Assembly: GCA_016841645.1 (NCBI GenBank)
Contig: JAENYS010000010.1
Span: forward strand, 34,479-98,478
DNA length: 64,000 bases
Origin: Desulfoscipio geothermicus
GTDB lineage: Bacteria; Bacillota; Desulfotomaculia; Desulfotomaculales; Desulfallaceae
Direction of reading: 5' to 3'
Position numbers and translations under genes: made by a program. The notes below the pieces were generated by a model, which saw only the letters and a program-made list of their open reading frames with translations, had not been told where the DNA came from and did no database searches. Below, in pieces: positions 52,388 through 61,347 of this stretch (the stretch's first letter is position 1; every line of letters starts with the position of its first letter).

Positions 52388-52990
52388 TTATGGGTTTTGC
52401 AGATCCGCTACCGGCATGGTAGCATCCCGCTGCGGCAATTTCGGCCAGCAATATCTCTGCATAACCTGGTTGAAAAGGGTTATGTGGTGCAATTCGTCCA
52501 GGATTATTCTCTCCAGCAATTCCTTTATATACGGGTCATCTATCATGCGCTGGTGTTCGCGGTAGTTGGCAATAGCCGCCCATTCGCTGGCGATATCCAT
52601 AGATATCCGGTCACATAAACCGATACCGTAAAATACATATGAGGCATCCCAGTATTTTTCCTCGTTGGTAACGGTGAATACCCGGTAACGGGGATCTACC
52701 CCAAGCATCATAATGGTTTCTGCCAACATTTCCTGGTGATGCATCTCTACAAGGGATACACACGCCAGCAGGTCGGCCACTTCACTATATTGATTTTCCA
52801 GCACAAAGTGGTGGTAGTTATATTGCAAAATCGCACTTGTTTCACTGACCACCCCGGCGTAATCCTCCAGCAGCAGCCGGGCATAAACAGGGTTTTGCCT
52901 CACCACTCGTACTTCCGGGTAAGGAGCCGGGTAGGCGCACCTGTAAAGAGCGGGAGTAACACACCCCTTTTCTTGTGCATTTTGGACCAT
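52388..52990 (-). CDS. Ferritin-like diiron protein in the hydrogenase operon
   Basis: 200 residues. Four-helix ferritin-like pattern with paired metal ligands: Glu in GVVSETSAILQYNYHHF, the ExxH of VEMHHQEML, Glu in SEWAAIANYREHQRM and the ExxH of LDELHHITLF. Related to rubrerythrin/bacterioferritin-type or manganese-catalase-like proteins; the rubredoxin centre is absent. It lies 70 bases after the hydrogenase large subunit on the same strand, where a cytochrome b subunit is often found. The start is ATG 52990 behind GGGAGG, which follows a perfect palindrome. Possible roles: removing oxygen or peroxide, or iron handling for the hydrogenase. Confidence 0.75.
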   Translation of the reverse strand: MVQNAQEKGCVTPALYRCAYPAPYPEVRVVRQNPVYARLLLEDYAGVVSETSAILQYNYHHFVLENQYSEVADLLACVSLVEMHHQEMLAETIMMLGVDPRYRVFTVTNEEKYWDASYVFYGIGLCDRISMDIASEWAAIANYREHQRMIDDPYIKELLERIILDELHHITLFNQVMQRYCWPKLPQRDATMPVADLQNP

Positions 52991-53001
52991 TAATATACCT
53001 C

Positions 53002-53042
53002 CCATACCTTAATACAATTTATTTAATTGTATTAAGGTATGG
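53002..53042. promoter_or_regulatory. Perfect 18-bp palindrome between hydrogenase large subunit and ferritin-like gene
   Basis: Arms 53002-53019 and 53025-53042 are exactly complementary around TATTT. On the minus strand the stem ends just before the GGGAGG box of the ferritin-like gene. No T tail follows, so it is more likely an operator or an mRNA control/processing element than a terminator. Confidence 0.6.
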
Positions 53043-53060
53043 TTTGATTTATGAAAACAG

Positions 53061-54473
53061 TTAAAACAGTATTTTATCCTGCATGTTCCTCCGGGCATCG
53101 AGGACGTGGGTGGCGCAGGCGATACACGGGTCGTAGGAGCGTACGATGCGCCCCAGCATGGTGCCCAGCATATCGGGCCGGGGTATGGCTGTACCCACCA
53201 GGGCACTTTCTACGGGACCCCGCTGGCCATACTGGTCTTTCGGTGAGAAATTCCACACCGTGGGCGTGATAATGTTATAGCGTTCTACCTGTTCGTCAAC
53301 TATGCGAGCGCTGTGCAAAAGAGCTCCCCGCATGGCGTCCGTGGTGACTACCACCTTATTTTTCACCGGCTCGGCATTTTGTTTTAACGGTGCTGGACCC
53401 GGCTGCAATTTAAGCAGCCATTCCCGCATCAATTCCGTAATTAGCAGCGTTTCCAGAGAACGGGCGTAAATACGGTCCATCGTGGAGGTGCCGCCCTGAT
53501 AAAAACCGTTCATGATCATGCGGGCCAGCGGCCCAGTTTCGTAAGGCCGCCCGGTATAGCTGACTGACTTAATCCAGGTATAGGCACCCGGCTTATAGGG
53601 GGCGGGCTCAACCTCCCGGGCATCCGCGACCGGACCTGCCTGCTCAGCATACCAGGAGCTGGTAACCTCTTCTTTAATTAGCTCCAGCCGGGGATCGTTC
53701 AACTGATTGTCGGTCAGCACCCCGCCGCGCCATAAGGCTTGCTCGTTATGCGGGCCAAACTTAAACAAACCAAAGGATAACAAACGCCTGGGGGTAACGC
53801 CGATATGAAAATAATCTCTGTACACCCGGGCAATAAGTTCAGTATCGGGAATTAAGCTGGTTGTTGCGAATGCATGGATACTATCAAGCAAAGCCAGGGC
53901 CCGGTTAATTTTATCTGCTGTTGGGGCCACCGCTACGCCCCCGTGGACAAAGCTGTGCTGGTGGGGGGCCTTGCCGCCAAATATGGCCAGAATTTCATGG
54001 CTGCGCTGGCCGGCCTTAATGGCCTCAAAGTAATTACCCACCAGGCGCTGGTTGTCAGCCGGGTTTAGCCGGGCATCCGCCAGGTTCTGCTCGTGATATG
54101 GCGGGGAATCCGGCATACGTACAAAATCCGGCAGGCTGAACAAATAAAAGTGCCGAATGTGGTTTTGCAGAAAATCCGCGCCATACATCACATTGCGCAA
54201 ATACTGGGCATTTTCGGACAGCTCGTTGTCATACAGCTCATCGAGCAGGTAACTGGCCATAGCGCCGTGGGCCAGGGAGCAAATCCCGCAAACACGCTGG
54301 GTTAGGTAGACTGCGTCGGTAACGTGACGGTTTCGCATAATCCATTCGTAGCCCCGGAACATGGTGCCGCTGGCGTTGGCTTCCACCACCCGGTCCTGGT
54401 CGACGATTACCTCCACGGACAACAGGCCGCTCAGGCGGGTAACGGGGCTAAACATGATTCTTTGCTTACTCAT
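53061..54473 (-). CDS. [NiFe]-hydrogenase large subunit
   Basis: 470 residues. Carries the Ni-Fe(CN)2CO active site. Both ligand motifs are intact: RVCGICSLAHG (about residues 60-70) and DPCIACATHVL near the C-terminus. The 15 residues after the last His (VLDARRNMQDKILF) are the peptide removed by the maturation protease. FSPVTRLSGLLSVEV and PHQHSFVHGG are group 1-like blocks. Its ATG overlaps the small-subunit stop (ATGA), so the two are coupled. All Hyp proteins are encoded upstream. It appears competent for maturation. Confidence 0.95.
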   Translation of the reverse strand: MSKQRIMFSPVTRLSGLLSVEVIVDQDRVVEANASGTMFRGYEWIMRNRHVTDAVYLTQRVCGICSLAHGAMASYLLDELYDNELSENAQYLRNVMYGADFLQNHIRHFYLFSLPDFVRMPDSPPYHEQNLADARLNPADNQRLVGNYFEAIKAGQRSHEILAIFGGKAPHQHSFVHGGVAVAPTADKINRALALLDSIHAFATTSLIPDTELIARVYRDYFHIGVTPRRLLSFGLFKFGPHNEQALWRGGVLTDNQLNDPRLELIKEEVTSSWYAEQAGPVADAREVEPAPYKPGAYTWIKSVSYTGRPYETGPLARMIMNGFYQGGTSTMDRIYARSLETLLITELMREWLLKLQPGPAPLKQNAEPVKNKVVVTTDAMRGALLHSARIVDEQVERYNIITPTVWNFSPKDQYGQRGPVESALVGTAIPRPDMLGTMLGRIVRSYDPCIACATHVLDARRNMQDKILF

Positions 54474-55459
54474 CCTGGCCCTCCCCCACGGGTTATTGGT
54501 ACACCGGCGGGCAGCGTTTGAGCCCCGCCGGGCGCTGCTGCCTGGCCGCTTTTCTCCGGCAGCGGAGTGAAAAAGGGCGTAGACCCGTCCGGAAAATCCT
54601 CATTGGTGCAGCCAATACAGGGCGTGTTGGCTTTAACCGGCCAGTTTACGTAATTAATCCACTGCCGGTAGGGGCAGTCCGCAGAGGTACGAGGCCCCAT
54701 GCACCCCTGAGAAAACATGCACTCAATATTCCCCAGCTTTTTCGCGAAATCCCCCCGGTCAAAATAGGAACGGCGTTGGCAGTGTCGGTGCACCGTAAAA
54801 CCGTAAAATAAAGTAGGGCGCCCCAGGTTATCAAGCTCCGGCCGGCCGTACAGCAGCAGGTGCGCCAGGGTGCCGACGAACCAGTCGGGATTGGTGGGGC
54901 AGCCGCTTACGTTAATCACCTCCTTGTCCAGTACATCCCGGACGCCGACGCTGCCGCTAAGATTAGGCCGGGCTGCGGTGGGTCCGCCAAAGCTGGCACA
55001 GGTGCCGTTAGCCACCACATATTGGGCCAGACTGCCCAGCCGGGTTACCGCTTCCAGGGCGGTGATACTGCGATTGGCCGTGCGGGCAATGATGTTATAG
55101 ATACCATTGTCTTTTAACGGCACGGCCCCCTCCACCACCAGAGTAAACCTGCCCCGGTACAGCACGGCGGTCTGTTCCAGGATCATTAAGGCGTCTTGAC
55201 CCTGGGCGGCCATAAAAGTGTTGCTGTATAACAGATCAATCATTTCGCTAAAAACCTGGCCCAGGTAGGGAAAGGTAGTATTCATAAAGGCTATATTGTT
55301 GTCGCCGCTGTCGTTGGTTTCGAGCCAGATCACCGGCAGCTTGTTTTGACTGTTATTAGCCAGGTGTTCTTTAACCACCGGCAGAATGGTTTTGGTTAAA
55401 GCGTGATCATCAACCAGCGCCAGTTCCCGGCAAAGCTCCACAAATTCCTTTTGCTGCAT
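54470..55459 (-). CDS. [NiFe]-hydrogenase small subunit lacking two proximal-cluster cysteines
   Basis: 329 residues from ATG 55459 (behind AAGGGAGTT). Medial and distal cluster ligands are present: VHRHCQRRSYFD, ECMFSQGCMGP, ADCPYRQW and NTPCIGC. For the proximal cluster the two later cysteines exist (NGTCASFGG, VSGCPTNPDW). The N-terminal CxxC, expected in VIWLExxxCxGCxE, reads VIWLETNDSGDN, with Ser and Asn at the two cysteine positions; the DNA codons are AGC and AAC. The N-terminus (MQQKEFVELCREL) looks like a worn Tat signal: no twin arginine and no hydrophobic core. So the enzyme is probably cytoplasmic, and its electron path is altered. Otherwise the group 1 small-subunit pattern is complete. 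Confidence 0.92.
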   Translation of the reverse strand: MQQKEFVELCRELALVDDHALTKTILPVVKEHLANNSQNKLPVIWLETNDSGDNNIAFMNTTFPYLGQVFSEMIDLLYSNTFMAAQGQDALMILEQTAVLYRGRFTLVVEGAVPLKDNGIYNIIARTANRSITALEAVTRLGSLAQYVVANGTCASFGGPTAARPNLSGSVGVRDVLDKEVINVSGCPTNPDWFVGTLAHLLLYGRPELDNLGRPTLFYGFTVHRHCQRRSYFDRGDFAKKLGNIECMFSQGCMGPRTSADCPYRQWINYVNWPVKANTPCIGCTNEDFPDGSTPFFTPLPEKSGQAAAPGGAQTLPAGVPITRGGGPG

Positions 55460-55500
55460 GGAATTAACTCCCTTCATCGGAGCAGGGACACACCACCTGC

Positions 55501-55509
55501 GGGGGGGGG
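55501..55509. repeat. Run of nine Gs between the divergent hydrogenase and protease genes
   Basis: G9 (C9 on the minus strand), about 40 bases upstream of the small-subunit start codon on the minus strand. Long G runs are prone to slippage and could change promoter spacing. Confidence 0.5.
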
Positions 55510-55620
55510 CCCTGATTGAATGTCAATTATATATTCCAACCATCTAATGTATTGTATGCATTTACTAAGAAAAAAGGTCGAGATTTGAATTTTTCTACTA
55601 CAAACAGAATATTAAATAAC

Positions 55621-56091
55621 ATGGAAATACTGAGCTATCAAATTTTGGTGCTGGGACTGGGCAACCTGCTGATGTCCGACGACGGTTTTGGCGTTCTGGC
55701 CGCGCAGATGCTGCTGCAAAGAGAATGGCCCCCTGGGGTAGCCGTTAGGGATACCGGGACCGCGGCCTTGTATTTTCTAGAAGAAATCAGCCGGTCCTGT
55801 AATGTCATCGCAGTAGATGCACTGCGGGCCGGGGGAGCCCCAGGCACTGTTTACCGCCTGAGCGAAGCCGACCTGTGGCAACTGCCGGACTGCTGGCGGA
55901 GTGCGCACGGCTTTACCTTGCTGGAGGTAGTCGCGCTGGCCAGGAGGATAAGCGGCTATCCCACCGGTTTATTGATTTATGGGGTGGAGCCTGGCGATTT
56001 GAGTTTTGGCAATAAGCTTTCCCCGGTACTTAAAAAAAAGCTGCCCCAGGTTGTAGGCCAGCTAGCTGTTGAGATAGGTAGAATGTTATAG
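55621..56091 (+). CDS. Hydrogenase maturation protease (HyaD/HybD type)
   Basis: 156 residues from ATG 55621. Cuts the C-terminal extension of the large subunit after nickel insertion. Nickel-sensing residues are recognisable: SDDG in LGLGNLLMSDDGFG, Asp in AVDAL and His in SAHGFTLLEVV. The ATG lacks a box. TTG at 55585 has AAAAGG seven bases upstream and is an alternative start, adding 12 residues. Its 3' end overlaps the end of hypF by 6 bases (convergent). It diverges from the subunit genes. Confidence 0.9.
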   Translation: MEILSYQILVLGLGNLLMSDDGFGVLAAQMLLQREWPPGVAVRDTGTAALYFLEEISRSCNVIAVDALRAGGAPGTVYRLSEADLWQLPDCWRSAHGFTLLEVVALARRISGYPTGLLIYGVEPGDLSFGNKLSPVLKKKLPQVVGQLAVEIGRML

Positions 56092-58398
56092 TGGCGTGTA
56101 TTTCTGATCGGCGATCATCGCCTGCCCCAAACTGATGCCACCGTCGCCGGTGGGTATTTTAATCTGCCGGTAAACTCGATAGCCCTGGTCGTCAAGCAGG
56201 TGGCCAACCGTCGTGAGCAAGTACCGGTTATACCAGCACCCGCCGCTTAGCACCACCCGCTCCAGGCCGCTTTGGGATCGCACCTGGTCAACCGTCTGCA
56301 GTACCATGCTAATTATCGTATCATGGAAGCGCCGGGCAATAACCGCCGGGGTACGGCCCTGTGCAAGGTCATCCACCAGCGCTGCCATGGTAGCGCCGGT
56401 TTCAATGGTGCCTTCCTCTAAGGCGAAAGGGTAGGGGTTCAGTGTAGGCCGGGGGCCGGGGGCTGGCGATGTGGCCGGCACTAATTCCCCCAACTCAATG
56501 GCCGCTTGGCCTTCGTAGGTATTTACCTGGCAAACTCCCAATAGGGCGGACACAGCATCAAAGAACCGGCCACAGCTGGAAGCAAGCGGCGAGTTGATAC
56601 CCGCTCGCAGCATTTTATCAATAAGGGCTATTTCGCTTAGCCGGGCGGGGAAAAATTTTTCCGCCACCGCACGGCCCCGCTCCCCCAGTGCCGTTACCAG
56701 GTAGGCCACGGCAGTCATCCAGGGATTGCGTACGGCCTGCTCTCCACCGGGCAAAGGAATATACTGCAGGTGCCACTCCCTGGCATAATCTAAATAACCA
56801 CCCCGCAGCACCTCAAAACCCCAAATGCAGTCGTCCGTTCCGTACCCTGTGCCATCCAAAATAACGCCGATAACCTGCCCCTCCAGCCCGTGCTCGGCCA
56901 TGCACGAAGCCATGTGGGCATGGTGGTGCTGCACGGCAATGGCGTTGGGCACCAATGCCCGGGCCATTCTGGAACTGTGGTAACCCGGGTGTAAATCATA
57001 ACCCGCCACCAGTGGCTGCGCCTTAATCAGACGGCTGAAGCTGGCCAAACTGGCCTGATAATTTTCCGCCCCTTCCCGCACGTCCACTGAACCGATATGT
57101 TGGCTTAGATAAGCTCGGCCCGCTTTTAACAGGCAGAAGGTATTCTTCATATCCCCGCCTGCCCCCAGAACAGTTATCTCCCGTTTAACCGTTCCTGCAA
57201 AACCCCGCCAAACCGCCACAGGCTGCGGCACATAACCACGGGAGCGTCGCATAAACTGGATTTGGTCGTCGACCAACCGGACTACCGAATCATCACATCG
57301 GTTGATAATAACCCGGTCATGCAGCAGGAAATAATCCGCTACGTCATGCATTGCACTGAGCGCTTCTCCATTGTCCTTGATCAGCGGCAAACCGCTATGA
57401 TTGGCGCTGGTCATGACCAATGCTGCCGGGCCGTTTTGCATTAGTAAAAGGTGCAGCGGGGTATAAGGCAACATTACCCCGATAGTTTTTAAGCCTGGGG
57501 CCAATACCTGGGGCAGGGTAGAGGAGGGTTTTCTCTGCAGCACTACAATAGGCGCTGCCGGCGAACAAAGCAGCGCCTCCTCCTCAGCCGATACACGGCA
57601 ATGCTCCCGAACCACCACCATATCCCGGCACATCACCGCCAGCGGCCTGGCCGGCCGCCGCTTGCACTGGCGCAAGCGCTGCACAGCAGTGGCATCCACC
57701 CCGCTGCAGGCCAGGTGAAAGCCCCCCAATCCCTTTACGACGACTATTTTACCCGCCCCCAGCAGCCGCTTGGTTTCAGCAAGCCAATTACCTTCAAGGG
57801 CTACTCCATGCCGGTCCACCAGCCTTACCAAGGGTCCACAGTCCGGGCAAGATACGGGCTGGGCGTGATAACGTCTGTTTGCCGGGTCCTGGTATTCAGC
57901 CGAGCAGGCTGGGCACATCGTAAAAGCAGACATAGCTGTGCCTGGCCGGTCATAAGGCAAACTTTTTACTATCGTAAACCGGGGGCCACAGTTTGTACAG
58001 TTGGTAAAGGGGTAACTGTAATGCCGGTCCGACGGGTCTGTAACCTCCCGGCGGCAATCCGGGCAGGTGGCTGTATCCGGGGGCACTATCGATTCCCCCG
58101 TGGCATCCCCCCGGGTGTGCATAATGGTTAAACCGGCCAAACCCCGGGGCGGGCAGCTGGTTATCTCGCAATGTTCAACCCGGGCCAAAGCTGGAGGGCT
58201 GGCCTGGAGTGCAACAATAAAACGTTCCACGCTAGGCGGCGGGCCTTCCACCTGTACCAGCACGCCACGGCCCGTGTTACGTACTGTCCCGGCTAAATTG
58301 AAAAACTGGGCTAGCTTATAGATAAAAGGCCTAAAGCCCACGCCCTGTACAACACCGGTTATGAAAATCTGTCTGGCTACAATTTGACCCACGGGCAC
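56086..58398 (-). CDS. hypF: Carbamoyltransferase HypF
   Basis: 770 residues, full length. Makes the thiocarbamate on HypE from carbamoyl phosphate, the source of the active-site cyanides. Acylphosphatase domain at the N-terminus (VQGVGFRPFIYKLA), two zinc-finger motifs (CPDCRREVTD...CTNCGPRF, CPACSAEY...CPDCGP), a YrdC-like domain (VVKGLGGFHLACSG) and a Kae1-like domain with HHHAHMASCMAEHG and LSGGCWYNRYL. The start is GTG 58398 behind GGAAAGGGAG. Confidence 0.96.
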   Translation of the reverse strand: MPVGQIVARQIFITGVVQGVGFRPFIYKLAQFFNLAGTVRNTGRGVLVQVEGPPPSVERFIVALQASPPALARVEHCEITSCPPRGLAGLTIMHTRGDATGESIVPPDTATCPDCRREVTDPSDRHYSYPFTNCTNCGPRFTIVKSLPYDRPGTAMSAFTMCPACSAEYQDPANRRYHAQPVSCPDCGPLVRLVDRHGVALEGNWLAETKRLLGAGKIVVVKGLGGFHLACSGVDATAVQRLRQCKRRPARPLAVMCRDMVVVREHCRVSAEEEALLCSPAAPIVVLQRKPSSTLPQVLAPGLKTIGVMLPYTPLHLLLMQNGPAALVMTSANHSGLPLIKDNGEALSAMHDVADYFLLHDRVIINRCDDSVVRLVDDQIQFMRRSRGYVPQPVAVWRGFAGTVKREITVLGAGGDMKNTFCLLKAGRAYLSQHIGSVDVREGAENYQASLASFSRLIKAQPLVAGYDLHPGYHSSRMARALVPNAIAVQHHHAHMASCMAEHGLEGQVIGVILDGTGYGTDDCIWGFEVLRGGYLDYAREWHLQYIPLPGGEQAVRNPWMTAVAYLVTALGERGRAVAEKFFPARLSEIALIDKMLRAGINSPLASSCGRFFDAVSALLGVCQVNTYEGQAAIELGELVPATSPAPGPRPTLNPYPFALEEGTIETGATMAALVDDLAQGRTPAVIARRFHDTIISMVLQTVDQVRSQSGLERVVLSGGCWYNRYLLTTVGHLLDDQGYRVYRQIKIPTGDGGISLGQAMIADQKYTPL

Positions 58399-58516
58399 AG
58401 CTGCTCCCTTTCCTCAAAATTACTCTAAATAAGATAGTATAGAATTCCTTCGAAGTGTCATATAAAGATCTAAAATCATATTATAAACATAACCAAAATA
58501 CAATGGAGTTGTGCTT

Positions 58517-58792
58517 ATGCCAGACTTCTTTAAGGAATTTCAAGTTTTACTGGCTAGCCAAACATTTCAGGCTTTTTTAAATGCCAGCGCTATAAAGTTA
58601 AACCAGCTTTTCGCGGTACAGGCTCTGCTTATAAAAGCGGGCATCCCCTTTGACCTGAGTTTTTCACCTGGAACAAGGCGCTTAGCGACAGGGGCAGACT
58701 TGACTATATTTATAAACCCTACCACCACTTTGAATTTTGTAATCAACTTTGAGCCCGGTGGAAGCATTTTCGAAGGTTTCTTCCCCGGCTAA
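58517..58792 (+). CDS. Hypothetical small protein between hypF and hypE
   Basis: 91 residues, not recognised. N-terminal half helical (PDFFKEFQVLLASQTFQAFL), C-terminal half beta-like (ADLTIFINPTTTLNFVINFE). No signal peptide or metal motif. The ATG at 58517 has GGAG upstream. It lies on the plus strand in the gap of the minus-strand hyp genes and divides hypF from hypE, so it is not part of that operon. 58793-58981 holds nothing I can identify. Confidence 0.5.
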   Translation: MPDFFKEFQVLLASQTFQAFLNASAIKLNQLFAVQALLIKAGIPFDLSFSPGTRRLATGADLTIFINPTTTLNFVINFEPGGSIFEGFFPG

Positions 58793-58981
58793 GTTTTATA
58801 TTATTTACATAACCAAGAACAAACTGTCTCTTTATCTGTAGTTATTACCATTTGAGTCTAAGTGCGCCTCCCTAACTATAGAGCAGTAAGTTCCTTACAG
58901 TTTCTCCCCGTTTCCCCTGGGAAGCCATAACATTTTTGTTTTGTAAAAAATTCCTTTTAGTTGCGCATTGCTTGACAGTAT

Positions 58982-59983
58982 TCAGCAGATCCTGGGCAGA
59001 GGCTGGCCCGCCAACAGGCCTAATATCTTAGTGCCGCCTAAAGTAGTTTGTAAATATACGTTGCCCTTGCCCGCACATACTTCACCGATTACCTGTGCAT
59101 CGCGCCCATAGGCGTTTTGCTTTAAAATATCCACTGCCTTTGCAGCCTGAGCCGGGTTGATAATAGCTAAAAACTTGCCTTCATTAGCCAGATACAGCGG
59201 GTCAAGTCCCAGAATATCCGCCGCCCCCCGCACCGCCTGGTCTATCGGTAGCGCATCCTCTCGCAAGCATAAATCCAGCCCGCAGGCTTCGGCTATTTCC
59301 TTGGCGGCGGTGGATAGCCCGCCTCTGGTCAAGTCACGCATCATTTTAATACCGGGGCACTGCTCCTGCAGTAAATTGATGATATTGTTCAGCGGTGCAC
59401 AGTCACTGGCCAGAGCACCGGTAAGGCCCAAATTTTCCCTGGCCGCCAGTATGGTTAAACCGTGATTGCCCAGGCTGCCGTTGACCAGCACAGCGTCCCC
59501 GGGCACCGGGCGGTGATAGCCCCAATCTAGTTTTTCCGGCACCATGCCTATTCCCGTCGTTGTGATGAACAGTTTATCCAGGTGTCCTCTGGGCACTACC
59601 TTGGTATCCCCAGCTATCATGTCCACCCCGGCCTCAGCGCAGGCCACAGCCATAGAGGCCACCATCTTTTCCAAATCTGCCAGGGCAAAGCCTTCCTCAA
59701 TGGTAAAAGATGCAGTTATATAGCGTGGCCGCGCGCCGCTCACCGCCAAATCGTTTGTGGTACCGCAGATCGCCAGTTTTCCTATATCCCCGCCGGGGAA
59801 AAAGATGGGATCCACCACAAAGGCATCGGTAGTTATGGCCAGCCGACTCCCCGGCCAGTTAAACACTGCGGCGTCGGAAAACTGCCTGAGCAGTGGGCTT
59901 TTGAAATACTTGAGAAATAAACCCTCAACTAGTTCCCTGGTTAACAGACCCCCGTCACCGTGGGCCAACAAAACAACTGACAT
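58982..59983 (-). CDS. hypE: Hydrogenase maturation protein HypE
   Basis: 333 residues. Dehydrates the carbamoyl group on its C-terminal cysteine to a thiocyanate. The essential C-terminal tail PRIC is present. Other blocks: LAHGDGGLLTRELVE, TTDAFVVDPIFFPGGDIGKL, AVSGARPRYI, AGDTKVV and MRDLTRGGL. The start is ATG 59983 behind GAGGTG. It is the last gene of the hypABCDE run. Confidence 0.96.
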   Translation of the reverse strand: MSVVLLAHGDGGLLTRELVEGLFLKYFKSPLLRQFSDAAVFNWPGSRLAITTDAFVVDPIFFPGGDIGKLAICGTTNDLAVSGARPRYITASFTIEEGFALADLEKMVASMAVACAEAGVDMIAGDTKVVPRGHLDKLFITTTGIGMVPEKLDWGYHRPVPGDAVLVNGSLGNHGLTILAARENLGLTGALASDCAPLNNIINLLQEQCPGIKMMRDLTRGGLSTAAKEIAEACGLDLCLREDALPIDQAVRGAADILGLDPLYLANEGKFLAIINPAQAAKAVDILKQNAYGRDAQVIGEVCAGKGNVYLQTTLGGTKILGLLAGQPLPRIC

Positions 59984-60010
59984 TACGAACACCTCGGGAT
60001 CAGACTTAAA

Positions 60011-61114
60011 CTATCTATAATGGTAGTAGGCAGCGCAGGCTCCTTCCGATGAAACCATGCAGGGGCCCACCGGGCTAGCCGGAGTGCATGGGTGCCCAAA
60101 CATGGGGCAGTCCCCAGGGCTAATTAGACCCCTAAGCAACTCGCCGCACCGGCAGCCCTGCGGTTCGGCGGCATCATCCAGCCTTTCCGCTGTGAATTTG
60201 CGCATGGCATCGTAATGAGCAAATTTTTCTCCTATCAACAACCCGCTGCCGTTAACAACACCAAAACCCCGCCAGATGGCGTCACCTAAGTAAAAGCAGT
60301 TCTTAATTGCGCTCTGGGCTTGCAGATTACCATCGTCCCGAACTACCCAGCGGTAGCCGTTAACTACCCGGTTATCTCCGGTCTGTATCTTATTCAACAA
60401 AATATGCAGGGCATCCAATATATCCACCGGGGTAAAACCCGTCACCACTGCCGGTATGCCGTACTCTTCCCCGATGAAGGCAAACGCCTCGCTGCCCGTT
60501 ATCGCACAAACGTGCCCAGGTAGAATAAGCCCGTCCACCTTAACCTCCCCGGCTCCAAGCAAAGCCCTCATCACGGGTGGCACCAGTTTATGTACGGAAT
60601 AAACACTGAAATTAGTCAGGCGCAGGTTATTCGCCTGGTTGATACTTAGGGCTACCATAGGCGCAGTTGTTTCAAACCCCATCCCCAGGAAAATCACCTC
60701 CTGGTCGGGTTTATCCCTGGCTAAGGCCACGGCATCAACAGGCGAATAAACAATTTGTACTCTGGCACCGCCGGCTCGCTCTCTCTCCAGTGAGGATAAT
60801 ACGCCGGGTACTCGCACCATGTCACCAAAGGTAGCCACTGTTACACCGGGCATGCGGGCCAAGGCGATCATTTGCTCAATATCCCCGGCCGCAGTTACGC
60901 ACACCGGGCAGCCCGGGCCGCTGCGCAATTCCACCAACCCCGCCAATAGGCTGCGCAGGCCGGTGCTGGAGATAGCCATAGTATGGGTGCCGCAAACTTC
61001 CATCAGTGCTACCGCCCGACCCAGGTGCCCGGCTAGCTGGGCCGCCTGCTCCTTGACTTTTTTGATCATTTCACGGCCTAACTGCGGGTCGTTAAGCCTT
61101 TTCAGCACGCTCAA
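60011..61114 (-). CDS. hypD: Hydrogenase maturation protein HypD
   Basis: 367 residues from TTG 61114. Scaffold with a 4Fe-4S cluster on which the Fe(CN)2CO unit is built together with HypC. Blocks: MEVCGTHTMAIS, GPGCPVCVT, FLGMGFETTAP, LPGHVCAITG, and the C-terminal cysteines in EPQGCRCGELLRG and CPMFGHPCTP. The start overlaps the end of hypC; GGGAGGAG is ten bases upstream. Extending to the first possible start would add unconserved residues from the hypC region. Confidence 0.95.
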   Translation of the reverse strand: MSVLKRLNDPQLGREMIKKVKEQAAQLAGHLGRAVALMEVCGTHTMAISSTGLRSLLAGLVELRSGPGCPVCVTAAGDIEQMIALARMPGVTVATFGDMVRVPGVLSSLERERAGGARVQIVYSPVDAVALARDKPDQEVIFLGMGFETTAPMVALSINQANNLRLTNFSVYSVHKLVPPVMRALLGAGEVKVDGLILPGHVCAITGSEAFAFIGEEYGIPAVVTGFTPVDILDALHILLNKIQTGDNRVVNGYRWVVRDDGNLQAQSAIKNCFYLGDAIWRGFGVVNGSGLLIGEKFAHYDAMRKFTAERLDDAAEPQGCRCGELLRGLISPGDCPMFGHPCTPASPVGPCMVSSEGACAAYYHYR

Positions 61115-61328
61115 AATCCAGTAACTCCTCCCAAAGGTCAAGCCTGGCTTTAGCTTCCGCAAGGTCCAGTTTTTCCACGGCAAATCCGGCGTGTACCATT
61201 AGGTAATCCCCGGGGACTACTTCTCCCACCAAATGCACACCCACTTGACACATGATGCCCTCCACTTCAATTACGGCCCACTCTTTATCTGGTACTTCAA
61301 CAACCAGTGCAGGTATACCAAGACACAT
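61092..61328 (-). CDS. hypC: Hydrogenase maturation chaperone HypC
   Basis: 78 residues. N-terminal MCLGIPALV carries the essential Cys2 that carries the iron unit between HypD and the large-subunit precursor. GDYLMVHAGFAVEKLD is the second conserved block. Overlaps hypD by 23 bases. Confidence 0.95.
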   Translation of the reverse strand: MCLGIPALVVEVPDKEWAVIEVEGIMCQVGVHLVGEVVPGDYLMVHAGFAVEKLDLAEAKARLDLWEELLDFERAEKA

Positions 61329-61347
61329 CGCTGTCGTTCCTTCCTTA

